From positions 1 to 64,000 of the forward strand of contig JAQSEB010000074.1 of assembly GCA_030063045.1 (NCBI GenBank): a stretch of DNA of 64,000 bases, given 5' to 3'. The notes under the pieces are model-generated. The model worked only from the letters and a program-made list of their open reading frames with translations. It was not told where the DNA came from and ran no database searches. The stretch comes from Pratylenchus scribneri. Taxonomy: Eukaryota; Nematoda; Chromadorea; Rhabditida; Pratylenchidae. This document shows positions 36,701 through 47,811 of the stretch, one piece after another. Position numbers and translations under genes: made by a program. Each line of letters begins with the position of its first letter. Within the stretch, counting starts at the first letter, position 1.

Positions 36701-37409
36701 CTTCAAGAATTTTTGAAAGTTTATTTTTGTCTGCAACAAGAAGCCGAGCTTACTTCATTTTTAGCTTCGAATTTTTACAAAATTATTAATTTTGACTATT
36801 GTTTTCGTTTTCGAGTAAAAATATCCACCTAAATTAAAACTCAAATATGTTACTAAAAATAAATAAATGAATTCCATATTTTCTTTTATTAATTTGATTC
36901 TTCCATTAATTTATTACATCAATGGATTGAGATTGAGACCCCTCCCTTTCAATAATCTTTTTGTTTTTTTCAATAAATTTTTCGGTAATTTAAATTTAAT
37001 TCAAACATATAATATAATGAACAAAAAAATGTAAGCTTATTGACTGGGAGGATCTCAAATCAAGACTATAAAATAAAAATATTTTATGAAAAATAATATT
37101 TACCCGAATATATCCTTGAATTTCTATATTTGATTTTGACATATCATCAACATCAACAGCCGCTTGCATAACAGGAATTATTGTTATGTTGGCATTGTCT
37201 TCATTTATCAACTTTGCAATGTATGGTTCATACGGTTCGCTGCCATAAGTGCCACCATATTGTAATTGTTGACGCATCTTGTTCGGGGAGGAAGCCATTT
37301 TAATTGAGGTTGACGATGACAATGCCAATTGTTCGATGCAACAATAAATGTTTTCTGGCATTGGAAGAAGACATAGCAAGAATAATAATAAATGCAATAA
37401 TTGTTGCAT
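33791..37409 (-). CDS. Unrecognised secreted glycoprotein, 391 aa
   Basis: Seven exons (37409-37104, 36648-36494, 35925-35769, 35345-35220, 35025-34830, 34362-34207, 33870-33791) join in phase to 391 aa. The start at 37409 opens on a signal peptide (MQQLLHLLLFLLCLLPMPENIYC). No further membrane segment is visible, so a lumenal or secreted protein is expected. At least eight N-glycosylation sequons occur (for example NIT, NIS, NAT, NVS, NTS, NET, NFS), a high density. Cysteines are scattered (YCC, IAC, CFCWEG, QFCN, CLLN, ICVP). Local signatures: FCWEGRRFFSIEY, IPSILPRDIVYWIAKFDYSG, SAFWLIHEGHVISI. I know no family with these. Exon 5 donor (AATG|GTTTTG) was chosen because it alone keeps the downstream frame. 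Introns are long (240-575 nt) for this locus. Confidence 0.72.
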
Positions 37410-39351
37410 TTGATTGATACCCTGAATTTTACTGAAAATATAAAAAAAATATTGTAACAAATCTCGTTTTCGCTTCCTTTTCGATTTTCTCAAGATCAAA
37501 ATTGGCTAGTTAATCTTGAAAATTTTTTTCCCACATTTTTAATCAATTCTTCATTCAAATTTTTTATCTAATCAATGGTTTTGTTTTTTGACTAGCCTGG
37601 ATTCTAGATATCCACGAAAATCTAGTAAGGCTACCCAAAATATCCATTGCCTAAAACCAAAATAAAAATGTCCTATTAGAGTCTAGAGAGGGTCTGAAAA
37701 ATAATAGTCTATTGGCTTATTTTAGAAGAAATTAGTATTTAAAATTTAAATTATTTAGAGGATAAATTTTAGAAAAAAGAACAAAATTTTTTAATAATAA
37801 TTTATTTTAAATTATTATTTAACCCAATTTAAGTTTAAAAAAATAAAAAATAATTAGAAATGCTAGAAAATAACATTTAGCCGGCCGAACTTTATTATCG
37901 AGGGAACGGCTAGCCGAAGATTGGTTGCAAATTGCAACATAAATAATATTAATATAATAAAATAAATAAATAATTAAATAATATATAATTTGAAGATAGT
38001 TGAATTGAGACTTGAGTGAAAGACTGTGGGAGGGTATGAAGGGAGAAGGACAAATATTATATCAAATATGGAATATGGCGAGATAAGGGAATGAAAATGA
38101 GTCCCTTTTACTTTTGTTCGAGATTGAATGGATGACCTACTTTACTTTAATTTTATTAAAGGGTGATTTTATGATTTGTCCAAAAGTTAAGCAAATAATA
38201 AAAAATGTAAAGGATTATAAACAATGATCAAATGGAATAAATTCAAATTTAAAAATAATCCCGTTTTTGTTCTTTTTCTGAAATTTCTTCATTTTCAACT
38301 TTTTCAAAAATTCATCCAAATCCCTTGTTTTTCAAAACGATTTGCTTAGTTAAGTCAAATTACAATTAAATAAGTAGTATGAAAATTTTTCCTGTTTTAT
38401 AGATTTATTTTTTATTTTATTTTATTTATTGCACAATTTTATTTATTATCGATCCACATTAAAGTTTAGGAAAAAAATAATTAAAGGAGAAGCAAGGCTG
38501 TTGGGCTGGCTTTATGGGATTTTAGTTGTCCTCAATCAGTTCAATTCCTCTTTTTAGGCTTTTGAATTAGACCTCAAAGTTCTCATTTTTGATGCCTTTT
38601 TTAAAGTTCACTTTATGCTTTTTTAAAGGAACCTTAAAGTTCACATTTTTTCTGCACTTAAAACTTTTAATAAATTTTAAAATGTTAAATTCTTTCATTT
38701 TTCCATTATTTTTTAATATTTATAAAAAAGGTTTGGTTTGCATTTGCAATTTAAATTCAATACAAAATGTTTTCCTTTTTATTTATTTTAAACATTTTTC
38801 ATTTATTCTCCTTTCCAAATACAATTTATGTATCTAGGAACTAGGCCATATTATTTCGCACTCAGGGGGAAATTGGCTAAAAGAAATTTTCCTTTATTAG
38901 CTCAGCAACCGAAAATCAATTCAATTTATTGAATATTTTTCACAATGTTTATTATTATTTATTTATGACGAATATTGATCCCTAAATCTAAATGAAAATG
39001 TTTTCTTTTTAATTCATTTTAATATTTTTTTTCTTTTTTTTTTTCTTTTCCGAATATAATTTAAACTTTCTAGGCGCTAGGCCATATTATTGGACAGGGG
39101 AAATTGGCCAGAAATTTTTCCTTTATTAAAAACTCATGTCAGCCGCAAAATTCAATTAAATTTTTGATGTTTTAATTTATTTATTTCACATTATTTATTA
39201 TCTATTTTATGACGAATAATAAATACCCAAATCTAAATGATCAGCAGCTATAAAATAGAAAATCCAAAACCAAAATTGCCTCATTGTTTTGTTTTTATTA
39301 TTGTTTTCCTGGGTGCCATCCATCTTATCCATCCCATCTATTTTATATTTT
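37410..39351. other. Intergenic, no gene seen
   Basis: Divergent region between the 391-aa gene and the SLC17 gene; includes a tandem duplication at 38.77-39.24 kb. No exon-like segment found. Confidence 0.5.
38775..39240. repeat. Tandem duplication, about 235-bp unit
   Basis: Two adjacent units share TAGG(A/C)(A/G)CTAGGCCATATTATT, GGGGAAATTGGC, TTTTTCCTTTATTA, and ATGACGAATA..AATCTAAATGA. Just upstream of the SLC17 gene, so part of its 5' region was duplicated. Confidence 0.75.
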
Positions 39352-42300
39352 ATGTCCTTCCAATTCAAACAATTTTGCCAGACCAATTTCGGAAATATGC
39401 AAATCCTCAATGATGACAAAAATCCCATGCCCGTCTCCATGGATGGACAAAAAATTGGGAAAAATACAAATTCCCGGAGAAAAGATATCCAAGAAAATGT
39501 GGTTAGAATTGGAGATGGAAGGCAGGAAAAAGGCCATTGTTCTCCAATTTATGTTGATTTTGATGATCAAAGTACTGATAGAGATGGAGAAAATGGCCCA
39601 CAAAAATGGACAAAAAATGACAAATTGGGAGGCGTCGACGACTTTATTAATCCTTTGCTCATTGATGAAGAGGTGAGGAGGGGGGGGGGGGGCACAAATA
39701 CAAAATAGAAAATATTCCAAAATATTCAAATACCATCCCAAAAAATTTTCCAAATAAAATAAACCATTACATTAGTCCAAATTTAATAAAAAAATGCCCA
39801 AAAATTTAACAAAAATATTTGCCATTTCCCACACAAAAAAGAATGACAATACAATGTTTCGGCCTGCGGCAAAATCAAAGAACCGTAGCCCATTCTTCGG
39901 TAAATTCCGTTTTTGTATTGCACTTTTGTTGGCGTTGGCCACATATTCGTACACATCAATGCGAATGAATTTGAGTATGGCAATGGTGAATATATTTTAA
40001 TTTATATTCAATAAAATAATTATGAATAAATTAAGGAAAGCAATTTTTATACTACTTTTTTATTTTTTTTTTTACTCCACTTTTTATTTTTTAACCCAAA
40101 ATAGTGGACTTCTAATAAATCAGAAACTGTTTTTAGACTCTACAGAGTTTATATTAATTTGTAGATCTCATTGAGACGAGTCTTTGACATATATATTTCT
40201 TAGTTTAAATCGAAATTGAGCAAGTTAAACCATTTAAACCATATTTCCAGTTTTTGGTTTTAAACACTTTAATTTTGGACCGAAACCGGATATTTTATAT
40301 ATCATTCGATGCGTCTAGATGATATTTACAAATTGATATAAGATTTGTAGCGTCTAAAACCGATTTATGATTTATTACAAGTCAAAAATTATTTTTTTTT
40401 TGGTAAAAAATAAATATGAGGTAAAATTATTTTTCCATAAATTATAATTAATTAAAGAAATGAATAAATTAATCATTGCCAGGTTTGTATGGTCAATTCA
40501 ACTGCTGTCCATATCAAAGAAAATGGCCACATTTTGGCCAACAATCAATCAAAATCTTCATTTTCAATGCCAAAAACATTGCTCAATGATGAAAAATGCC
40601 CGAAACGGGAATCCCGCCAAAATGATGACATCTCCAAACAAATGGGCTATAGAGTAAATTCACCCTTCAAATCGCACTCAATTTCATTGTATTTTAGGGC
40701 ACTTTGGAATGGTCCACGGCTGAACAAGCCCAACTTTTTGGTGCAACATTCTATGGAAGTTTTTTCACTGTTTGGTTTTCGGGTTATTTGGCCGATCGTT
40801 TCGGTGCAAAATTGTTAATTTCTTTGGCCATTGCCGATTATTCCCTTGTCTCATTGTTTTCGCCTTTATTTGTATCAATTAATTATAATGTTTTCTTCGC
40901 TGCCCGAATATTCATGGGATTTGGCGAAGTCCACAAAATATTCAAATTAAATTATTTAATCAATTTTTCGCAGGGTTTTGTGATGCCCACCCTTGCCTCT
41001 GCCTCCGCTCGTTGGTTTCCGCCGGGCGAACGAAGTTTGATGGTTGCAATTTGCACTTTGGGCAATCAATTCGCCGCACTTTCGGCACTTCTGCTTTCCT
41101 CTCGACTTTGCGCATTGGAAATTTTCGATGGATGGCCAACAATATTTTACACTTTTGGTTGGTCCAATCTATAAAATATAAATTTAATTATTCCAAAGGA
41201 TTAATGGGAATGCTTTGCCTCGCACTTTGGTCCATTTTTGCCTCAAATAATCCGGAAGAGAGTCGATGGATTGGCGAAAAGGAACAAAAAATGATCACCG
41301 CAAGTTTGGGACAAAAATGCAAAAAAGTATGGACAAAATAATCGATTTTTCACGTTAAATTCCCAAAAAGACAAATGGCCCAATTCCTTGGCGCCAAATG
41401 GCCAAAAGTTTGCCATTATATGCTGGCATTTTGGGCCAATCGAATTATACATTTTGCAATATAATTTTACAATCATATTTGCCAACATTCTTCAAGGAAG
41501 TTGTTCAATTGAATTTGAGAAATGTACGAAAAAATTTAAATATGACATTTTTTCGCATTTTTAGAATGGTTTTTTCTCCGTGATTCCCTTCGTTGGAATG
41601 ATTTGCTCAAAAATTATTTTCGGTAGTTTGGCCGATTCTTTGATCAAAAGAAAAATACTTATTAGCCCGACTAATACGGCGAAATTATTTCAGGGAATTG
41701 GTAAAAATAAAATGTTAGAATTATTTTTAAAATTATTTTTAGCCAATTTTGGTGCCGCCATTGCCGCACTTTGTATTGGAATTTTTGTGGGCTGTGGAAC
41801 GAATGGATTGGCGGCAATTTTTATGGCTTTATGGGGTTAATTATTATTAGTCCTAACATCTAATCTAGGCAAAGGATCTAGGGTTAAAGTTGTTTGGGGC
41901 AAGACACCGAACCTTCGCCTGAAGCCTAAAAGCTCCCAGTGGTCCAACAAACGGGATAGTGATAAGGGAAACAACTTTAAATTATTCTTTTTTTATTGTG
42001 CGAGAAAATATGATAAAAATGTGAAGGATAAAAAACATAATGAGGGAAAATAGGATGGGTTTTAAAAAGGCATGAGGCAATATTTGATTGATGAGGTGAC
42101 AGGGTGATATTGGGAAAAAGTGTGGGTAAAGTAGGATGAAAGGAAAGGCCGTTGTCAGTTATTTTTAATATTTTTAATTTGAAAAAAAATATAAAAATCG
42201 AATAAGTATTTTACATTTTTTCATCTAAAATTTAGTCAATTCAAGTAAATCTAATTTTTTTTAAATTATCAGCAAATTAATTAAAAATATTTATTCTCTT

Positions 42301-42746
42301 TTAGGAATCAGTTATGGAGCCAATGCCAGTGGATTTCTCACGCAATTGATTTCAATTGGGCCTCGTTTCAGTGGCACAATTAGCTCAGTTTCCACAGCAA
42401 TGGCAATAATTACCAGTGGAATTTCGCCAATTGTCGTTTCCACAATTGTTCGACATGTAAAAATAAAATTAATTAAAATAATAATTAAATTAATTAATTA
42501 AAAGGGAACATTGGAAGAATGGCAACAAATTTGGTTCGTTATTGCCGCATGCAATTTATTTTGTGCCATATTTTTCATCTTTTTTGCTTCAGGTAAATTT
42601 GAATTAAGTTTTGTAATATTTATTTAAATATTTTAATCATTTTTCCAGCAAAAGTTCAACAATGGGCAATGGAACAAAATGGAAATGGGAATGAACCAAT
42701 TCAAATTGAAATTCGAAGCCCAAAATTAGAAAAAATTGTGCATTAA
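39352..42746 (+). CDS. SLC17-family (sialin/VGLUT-like) anion transporter, MFS
   Basis: Twelve exons (39352-39672, 39776-39985, 40483-40653, 40698-40928, 40974-41157, 41199-41326, 41371-41523, 41565-41700, 41743-41835, 42305-42456, 42505-42592, 42649-42746) give 654 aa. The MFS core starts near residue 130: RMNLSMAMVCMVNSTA at TM1, WSTAEQAQLFGATFYGSF, YLADRFGAKLL (the MFS loop 2-3 motif), ARWFPPGERS, IPWRQM, SYLPTFFKEV, GISYGANASGFLTQL. These are SLC17 landmarks; substrates in the family are sialic acid, glutamate or phosphate, and which applies here is unknown. Exon 1 would add a hydrophilic, acidic cytosolic tail of 113 aa; the alternative is a start at 39794 with the TTACATTAG at 39767-39775 serving as a spliced-leader acceptor (541 aa, the usual family length). 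Intron 2 holds a family D MITE, intron 9 a family E repeat. Confidence 0.9.
39680..39692 (+). repeat. 13-base G homopolymer in SLC17 intron 1
   Basis: G run six bases after the GTGAGG donor of the putative first intron; close enough to influence splicing. Confidence 0.85.
40107..40383. mobile_element. MITE-like element, family D copy 3
   Basis: In the SLC17 intron before the NSTA exon. Ends GACTTCTAATAAATCAG and TGATTTATTACAAGTC are inverted, the longest arms kept in this family; interior as in copy 1 (GTAGATCTCATTGAGACG, TTTAAACCATATTTCC). Confidence 0.88.
41846..42140. repeat. Dispersed repeat, family E copy 1 (reverse orientation)
   Basis: In SLC17 intron 9. Reverse complement of the segments at 53.69-54.03 and 60.27-60.63 kb: TTAGTCCTAACATCTAAT, CCAGTGGTCCAA, GGCAATATTTGATTGATGAG and GGTGACAGGGTGA all have counterparts. 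No inverted ends found, so element class is open. Confidence 0.7.
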
Positions 42747-43262
42747 CAAGAAGCAGAATAATTATTTTATTTTATTTAATATTTCATTTTATGCAATATA
42801 TAATTAATTTAATTTAAAATAAAATAATTTATGAAATTGGCCCTCAAAATGAGAAGGGGGAACCATCTGGATCCAAATAAAATAAATTCGTATTTCATTT
42901 TATGCAATAAATAATTTAATTTAAAATAAAATAATTCGCATAATTCTCTTTAAAATTTGCCCCCATTGAGAAGGGGGAAAATCTGTTTTCTTGAATCAAA
43001 AATAAATATATTCGAGATTAAATTCTAGCGAATTTGAAGCCAAAACCAATAAAATATGTCAAAATTGTGCATTAATAAATGAATATAAAAAGCATATTAA
43101 TGTAATTATATATTTTTATTTAATAAAATATAATATAAATAAAATAAGTTAATTCAAAAATTCAAATAATTTTCTATAAAATTGGCCCTCAAAGCTCAAA
43201 ATGAGAAAGGGGAACATCTGGATCCAATCAAAAATAAAATTCAATTCAATTCCAGTGGATTT
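42700..43262. repeat. Duplicated SLC17 3' end
   Basis: The end of the last SLC17 exon plus about 180 bp (42708-42900) recurs, diverged, at 43028-43262: GAA(A/T)TTGAAGCC, AAAATTGTGCATTAA, AAATTGGCCCTCAAA, GAGAA(A/G)GGGGAACATCTGGATCCAA. A third partial unit lies between (42893-43000). The copy keeps the stop codon context but no open exon. Confidence 0.75.
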
Positions 43263-43527
43263 GAAAAAATAAATAAAATCGGCCATAAATCAACCAGCCA
43301 ACCTTTTCCTTCATTCATTTTTTTTTCTCATTTTCTTGATCCCGAATTAGTCTCCTGGGGGCACAACAATATAAATATGAACCAAAATATTTTGGCGGCA
43401 GCTGTTCCAAATTTTTTCAATTCAATTTTATTTTGTCCCAAAGCCACCATTTCCTTCCTCAAGTAAACAAATTCATTCCCAAATTTTTCCTTCAAAAAAT
43501 TTAGCTAATCTAAAAAATATTCTGGCC

Positions 43528-44301
43528 ATGAAAACCATCATTCTCCTTTGCTTGATTTCCCTTTCTTTCATTGCAATTTTTGATCAGGTAAATTTGGGTA
43601 CTTCTTTATTATCCGCCTGCAGTTTTTTTGGTCAACTGTGGAAATATAACAGTAATTCCATGAGTATTCCGGTAGGGAAGGTCTTTAGGGGATAGGTTAT
43701 CATTTCACTCAGATATCCGCAAACCTAATCTTAATCACCCTATAAGGGCAATCTCTTTTTAAAAAGGCCTATAATTAATAAGTACCGGTAAATATCCCCT
43801 CCTTATTTTATATGAAATTAATTCCCAGGCAAATGGATATTGTTGCCATGTGAATGGCCATCGAGGATGGCCCCCTTCTTGCAACATTTTTGGCTGCAAT
43901 TGTGATTGTGCCAAATGCGATGGCCGTCAGTTTATATATTTTTGTTCAATAATTCAACATTTATTTAGTCTATGACAAAAGTTGCTGCACAGCCGAAATT
44001 GCCGGCATCGCATGCCCAAAACAGCGAAAACGTCGTGGCCTAGAGCCAATTCAAATTGCCAATCGAACATTCACAAATGTTGATGCCAACAAGGATGGCA
44101 TAATCAGTGTGGAGGAAGCCGTAAATTATTCAAAAATAAATTAAATATTATTAAAAATTTGAGGTGAAATTCCTGGTGTTGGAGAAGGGAATGACCGTTG
44201 AACAATTGATGGCCAACAAAGAGTGGTTCCATTCATTGGACAAAAATGGGGATGGAAAGCTGCAACCAGCCGAAATGGATGGGGCACTCAAACAAATTTG
44301 A
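43528..44301 (+). CDS. Secreted cysteine-rich EF-hand protein
   Basis: Four exons (43528-43587, 43829-43925, 43969-44120, 44164-44301) give 148 aa. Signal peptide MKTIILLCLISLSFIAIFDQ is exactly exon 1. Then a compact cysteine-rich module (YCCHVNGHRG, CNIFGCNCDCAKCDG, SCCTAEIAGIACP, ten or more Cys), a basic stretch PKQRKRRG that could be cleaved by a furin-type protease, and two EF hands: DANKDGIISVEE and DKNGDGKLQPAE, with all calcium-coordinating positions present. A secreted calcium-binding protein is therefore likely. No partner is known; family not named. A TTTAG at 43500-43504 upstream of the ATG may be a spliced-leader acceptor. Intron 1 is expanded by a family A MITE; introns 2 and 3 are about 43 nt. 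Confidence 0.88.
43597..43786. mobile_element. MITE-like element, family A copy 5
   Basis: In intron 1 of the EF-hand gene. GGGTACTT... at left, ...AAGTACC at right; internal TTCCATGAGTATTCCGGTAG and CCTAATCTTAATCACCC match the family. Confidence 0.82.
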
Positions 44302-44565
44302 GCGAATTTAATGAATGAATGAAATAAATGCGCAATTAAAATTGTTCGCATATTATTAAAATTTTGATTTAATAATAATAAATTTGGTCAAAGAAAATGA
44401 AAAATATATCAGCAAAACATTAATAAAACATTATTAATTTTTAAAATTTTTTTCTTAAAAACATCAAAGTTCTTTAGTTCGATTTAAAAAAATGTTCAAC
44501 ATTCCCATCCCAATAAATTCATCCCAATTATTTGGCTTTATTTGTATGAGAAAACACATTTTGGC
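44302..44565. other. 3' flank of the EF-hand gene
   Basis: AT-rich sequence with AATAAA-like hexamer at 44326; leads into the 33-bp minisatellite. No gene seen. Confidence 0.5.
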
Positions 44566-45690
44566 GAACTTTTTCCGGAATAGGAAAACACATGTTGGCG
44601 AACATTTTCCGGAAAGGGAAAAAGCATTTTGTCGAACATTTTCCGGAATGAGAAAACACATTTTGGCGAACATTTTCGGGAAAGGGAAACACATTTTGGC
44701 GAACATTTTCTGGAAAGGGAAACACATTTTGGCGAACATTTTCGGGAAAGGGAAACACATTTTGGCGAACATTTTTTGGAAACATTTTGGCGAACATTTT
44801 CCGGAAAGGGAAAACACATTTTGGCGAACATTTTCCGGAAAGGGAAAACACATTTTGGCGAACATTTTCCGGAAAGGGCAACACATTTTGGCGAACATTT
44901 TCCGGAAAGGGAAAACACATTTTGGCGAACATTTTCCGGAAATGGAAACACATTTTGGCGAACATTTTCTGGAAATGGAAAAACATTTTGGCGAACATTT
45001 TCCGGAAAGGGCAACACATTTTGGCGAACATTTTCCGGAAAGGGAAAACACATTTTGGCGAACATTTTCCGGAAATGGAAACACATTTTGGTCGAACATT
45101 TTCTAGAAACATTTTGGCGAACATTTTCCGGAAAGGGAAACACATTTTGGCGAACATTTTCTGGAATGGGAAACACATTTTGGCGAACATTTTCGGGAAA
45201 GGGAAACACATTTTGGCGAACATTTTCGGGAAAGGGAAACACATTTTGGCGAACATTTTCGGGAAAGGGCAACACATTTTGGCGAACATTTTCGGGAAAG
45301 GGAAACACATTTTGGCGAACATTTTCTGGAAAGGGAAACACATTTTGGCGAACATTTTCCGGAAATGGAAACACATTTTGGCGAACATTTTCCGGAAATG
45401 GAAAAACATTTTGGTCGAACATTTTCTGGAAACATTTTGGCGAACATTTTCCGGAAAGGGAAAACACATTTTGGCGAACATTTTCCGGAAATGGAAACAC
45501 ATTTTGGTCGAACATTTTCTGGAAACATTTTGGCGAACATTTTCCGGAAAGGGAAAACACATTTTGGCGAACATTTTCCGGAAAGGGAAACACATTTTGG
45601 TCGAACATTTTCTGGAAACATTTTGGCGAACATTTTCTAGAAAGGAAAACACATTTTAGTGAATATTTTTCGGAAAGGGAAAAAGGCAAT
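44566..45690. repeat. Minisatellite, 33-bp unit, about 34 copies
   Basis: Unit CACATTTTGGCGAACATTTT + CCGGAAAGGGAAA. Variants: CCGG, CTGG or CGGG at one site; GGGAAA, GGGCAA or ATGGAA at another; 32-bp units lacking one A; and units with GGTCGAAC followed by a short 17-18 bp half unit (GGAAACATTTTGGCGAAC), which recurs at about 44.78, 45.11, 45.43, 45.53 and 45.62 kb. Because the unit is 33 bp and lacks stops in several frames, ORFs of 200-380 codons appear on both strands. They have no ATG/splice context, so I treat them as artefacts. Confidence 0.93.
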
Positions 45691-45963
45691 CAATAATCAA
45701 AAATGATTAATTTAATAATTTTTTATTTTAATAAATTTCTAATTTAAAATGAATTTTATTTTTGCACCGTCCTTAATTTATTGTGGAATTGACCACTGGG
45801 ACGGTCAAATTGTGCTATTTATTTTCGAAAACAATGAGAAAAATTTGTATATTCAAATTGAATTTTTGTAAATATTTTAATTTCATTTTAATTTAAATTT
45901 ACAAATTTTTCAATCCATTTTTAATTTTGAGTTTAATGTTTTTTCCTTTTTTTTCTGCAATTT
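45691..45963. other. Intergenic between minisatellite and receptor 3' end
   Basis: Short AT-rich stretch; 3' flank of the 7TM gene. Nothing else seen. Confidence 0.5.
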
Positions 45964-47811
45964 TCATTCAATTTTCTTCTGTTCCATTTCGGCAGAAAGT
46001 GCAGCTGGATTGAATACTCGTAGGACGAACATTAAATAGGAAAAAACCAGAGAGAAAATCTAAAAAGGCAAAAATTAATGAATGAAATAAAATAGAAAAA
46101 AATTACGGTCAAAATTGTTGATTTGCTAATGGTGAATATTTCCAATAAAGTGATACCAAATGATGATTGATGGCACATGAACTGGAAATTGAATAATTAA
46201 ATTAGAATAAAATAAATTTGTGATCGACCTTCACAAATCGGCAAATTCGTCGATGCATTTTATTTGATGGTTCATTCGGAATTTCCACTCCAAAAGAAAT
46301 TGGTGTTATATGAATCTTAATTTAATTTAATTTAATTTAAATTTTGATGGCATTTCTTCACAATTTCATGCAATTTTGCCGGCAATAAAATGAGTCCGAT
46401 CAATTCGAAAATGCAAAACATTAAATCGGGCAATTGGAATCCAAGTTCAACCCATTTGTCAGGAATTGTTGATTTAGAGGTGACAATGAATCGAAGAATG
46501 ACTAAAATTGTTGTTGGCACATTCGAGGCCACCATTATGAACAAATAACCCTTAAAATAAAATAATAAATTGGTCGAATTTGGTAACAATGCCAACATTG
46601 AAAATATGATCAATTTGTGCAACCCGTTTGATTAGACCAGGCAATTTTGTGCACAATTTTGCCAATTCCTCATAAATTTGTTCCCTTTTCTTTCTATCCT
46701 TCGTTTTTGCCATTAATTTTTTCGTTTCTGCATTGAATTCCTTCAAATCCGCGTAAACAACGAAGGAAGAAACATTCAATAAAATGATGACGGAAATCAT
46801 CGAAAAAAGTCCGACAAACCAAACGAGAAAGCAAACAAAAATCAAATATTCAGTGCCATAAAGCTGAAAATAAAATTTATTATTTAATAAATTATTGTGA
46901 TGACCATGAATATTTTCTTGTCAATAATTTTGCCAATATGAAGTGCATCGGTCAATTTTAAAATTGTGGAAATTGTGCTGGCAATTGTGAACAAAAAGTA
47001 GAAGAAAATGCAAATGCAAATTATCCACTTTGTTCGGCTCAAAGTGGAATTTGCCGGTGCCAATTGGATATTTGTGATTTTGTCCAAAATAATTTGAATA
47101 TTTTCGTTCATTTGCCAACGAATTAGCAATATTTGGGCCAAAATTGCTTTGGAAAGCCAAACCAAAACATATGCAGTGATCAAATTGTTTGCACCGGAGG
47201 AAATGAAATGAATCCAGCGCCATAGAGTTTGATAAAGGGCTAAATTAATTTATTTAATTAATATTAAATTAATGAATTAGTTGTGGGATGAAATTTGTGG
47301 ATCTGAATTCTGTGCACCAGATTAACATTTTAATTAAGTGAATGTTTTAACTTTAATTTAGAAAATTTAGAAATTTTTATAGTACTGATTGGGATAAATT
47401 AATTATAGAGAAAGAATGAGTGCCATTTTATAGGATTTCCAAAAATTTATAACCGAAGAAGAGGTAAAATTTATCAAAATTTAGCTGTTTTTATCTTTTC
47501 ATAATTTTCTGGCAAATTAATGATAATTAATGTTATGAAATTTTTATTAATAGCTTGAAAAGTTGTCGAAATATTTATCTATGTGAAAACTAAAAAATTT
47601 AGATGGCAGACTTACTAATACCAAATATGAAAATGGCCAAACAAATTGATGCCTTTCTTCGTTTTGTTAAATTATCAAAATATAGACCGGTGAAGTGTAG
47701 CAAAAAACGCAAATATTTTCGAATTGTTTGATGCGTATTGGCTTCCATTTTATTATTATTTTCATCAATTGGTAAAACACAATGGTCGCCATTTGGCAAT
47801 GACGAATCCAT
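45964..47811 (-). CDS. Gustatory-receptor-like 7TM protein (LITE-1/GUR/EGL-47 type)
   Basis: Seven exons (47811-47616, 47239-46905, 46863-46597, 46550-46362, 46315-46229, 46181-46107, 46059-45964) give 414 aa, all in phase 0 or matching phase. Seven hydrophobic segments are visible, the last as IFTISKSTILTIFSLVFSYLMFVLRVF across a phase-0 junction, the position where insect Gr and nematode GUR proteins carry their C-terminal TM7 signature. Between TM4 and TM5 is a charged loop (KLMAKTKDRKKREQIYEELA). No N-terminal signal peptide is seen, which fits the family's inverted topology (cytosolic N-terminus). C. elegans relatives include LITE-1 (light/H2O2 sensing), GUR-3 and EGL-47; function here is unknown. 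The exon 3/4 junction is ambiguous: two in-frame donors differ by 9 nt, and the one giving a 46-nt intron was preferred. Confidence 0.85.

Noticed and set aside
39284..39350. Signal-peptide-like start for the exon upstream of SLC17
   Set aside because: The frame opens there only with TTG; the first ATG is at 39352, after the hydrophobic stretch.
44464..45696. ORFs of 176-383 codons on both strands
   Set aside because: Generated by the 33-bp minisatellite; both strands and several frames are open, no ATG-to-stop unit stands out.
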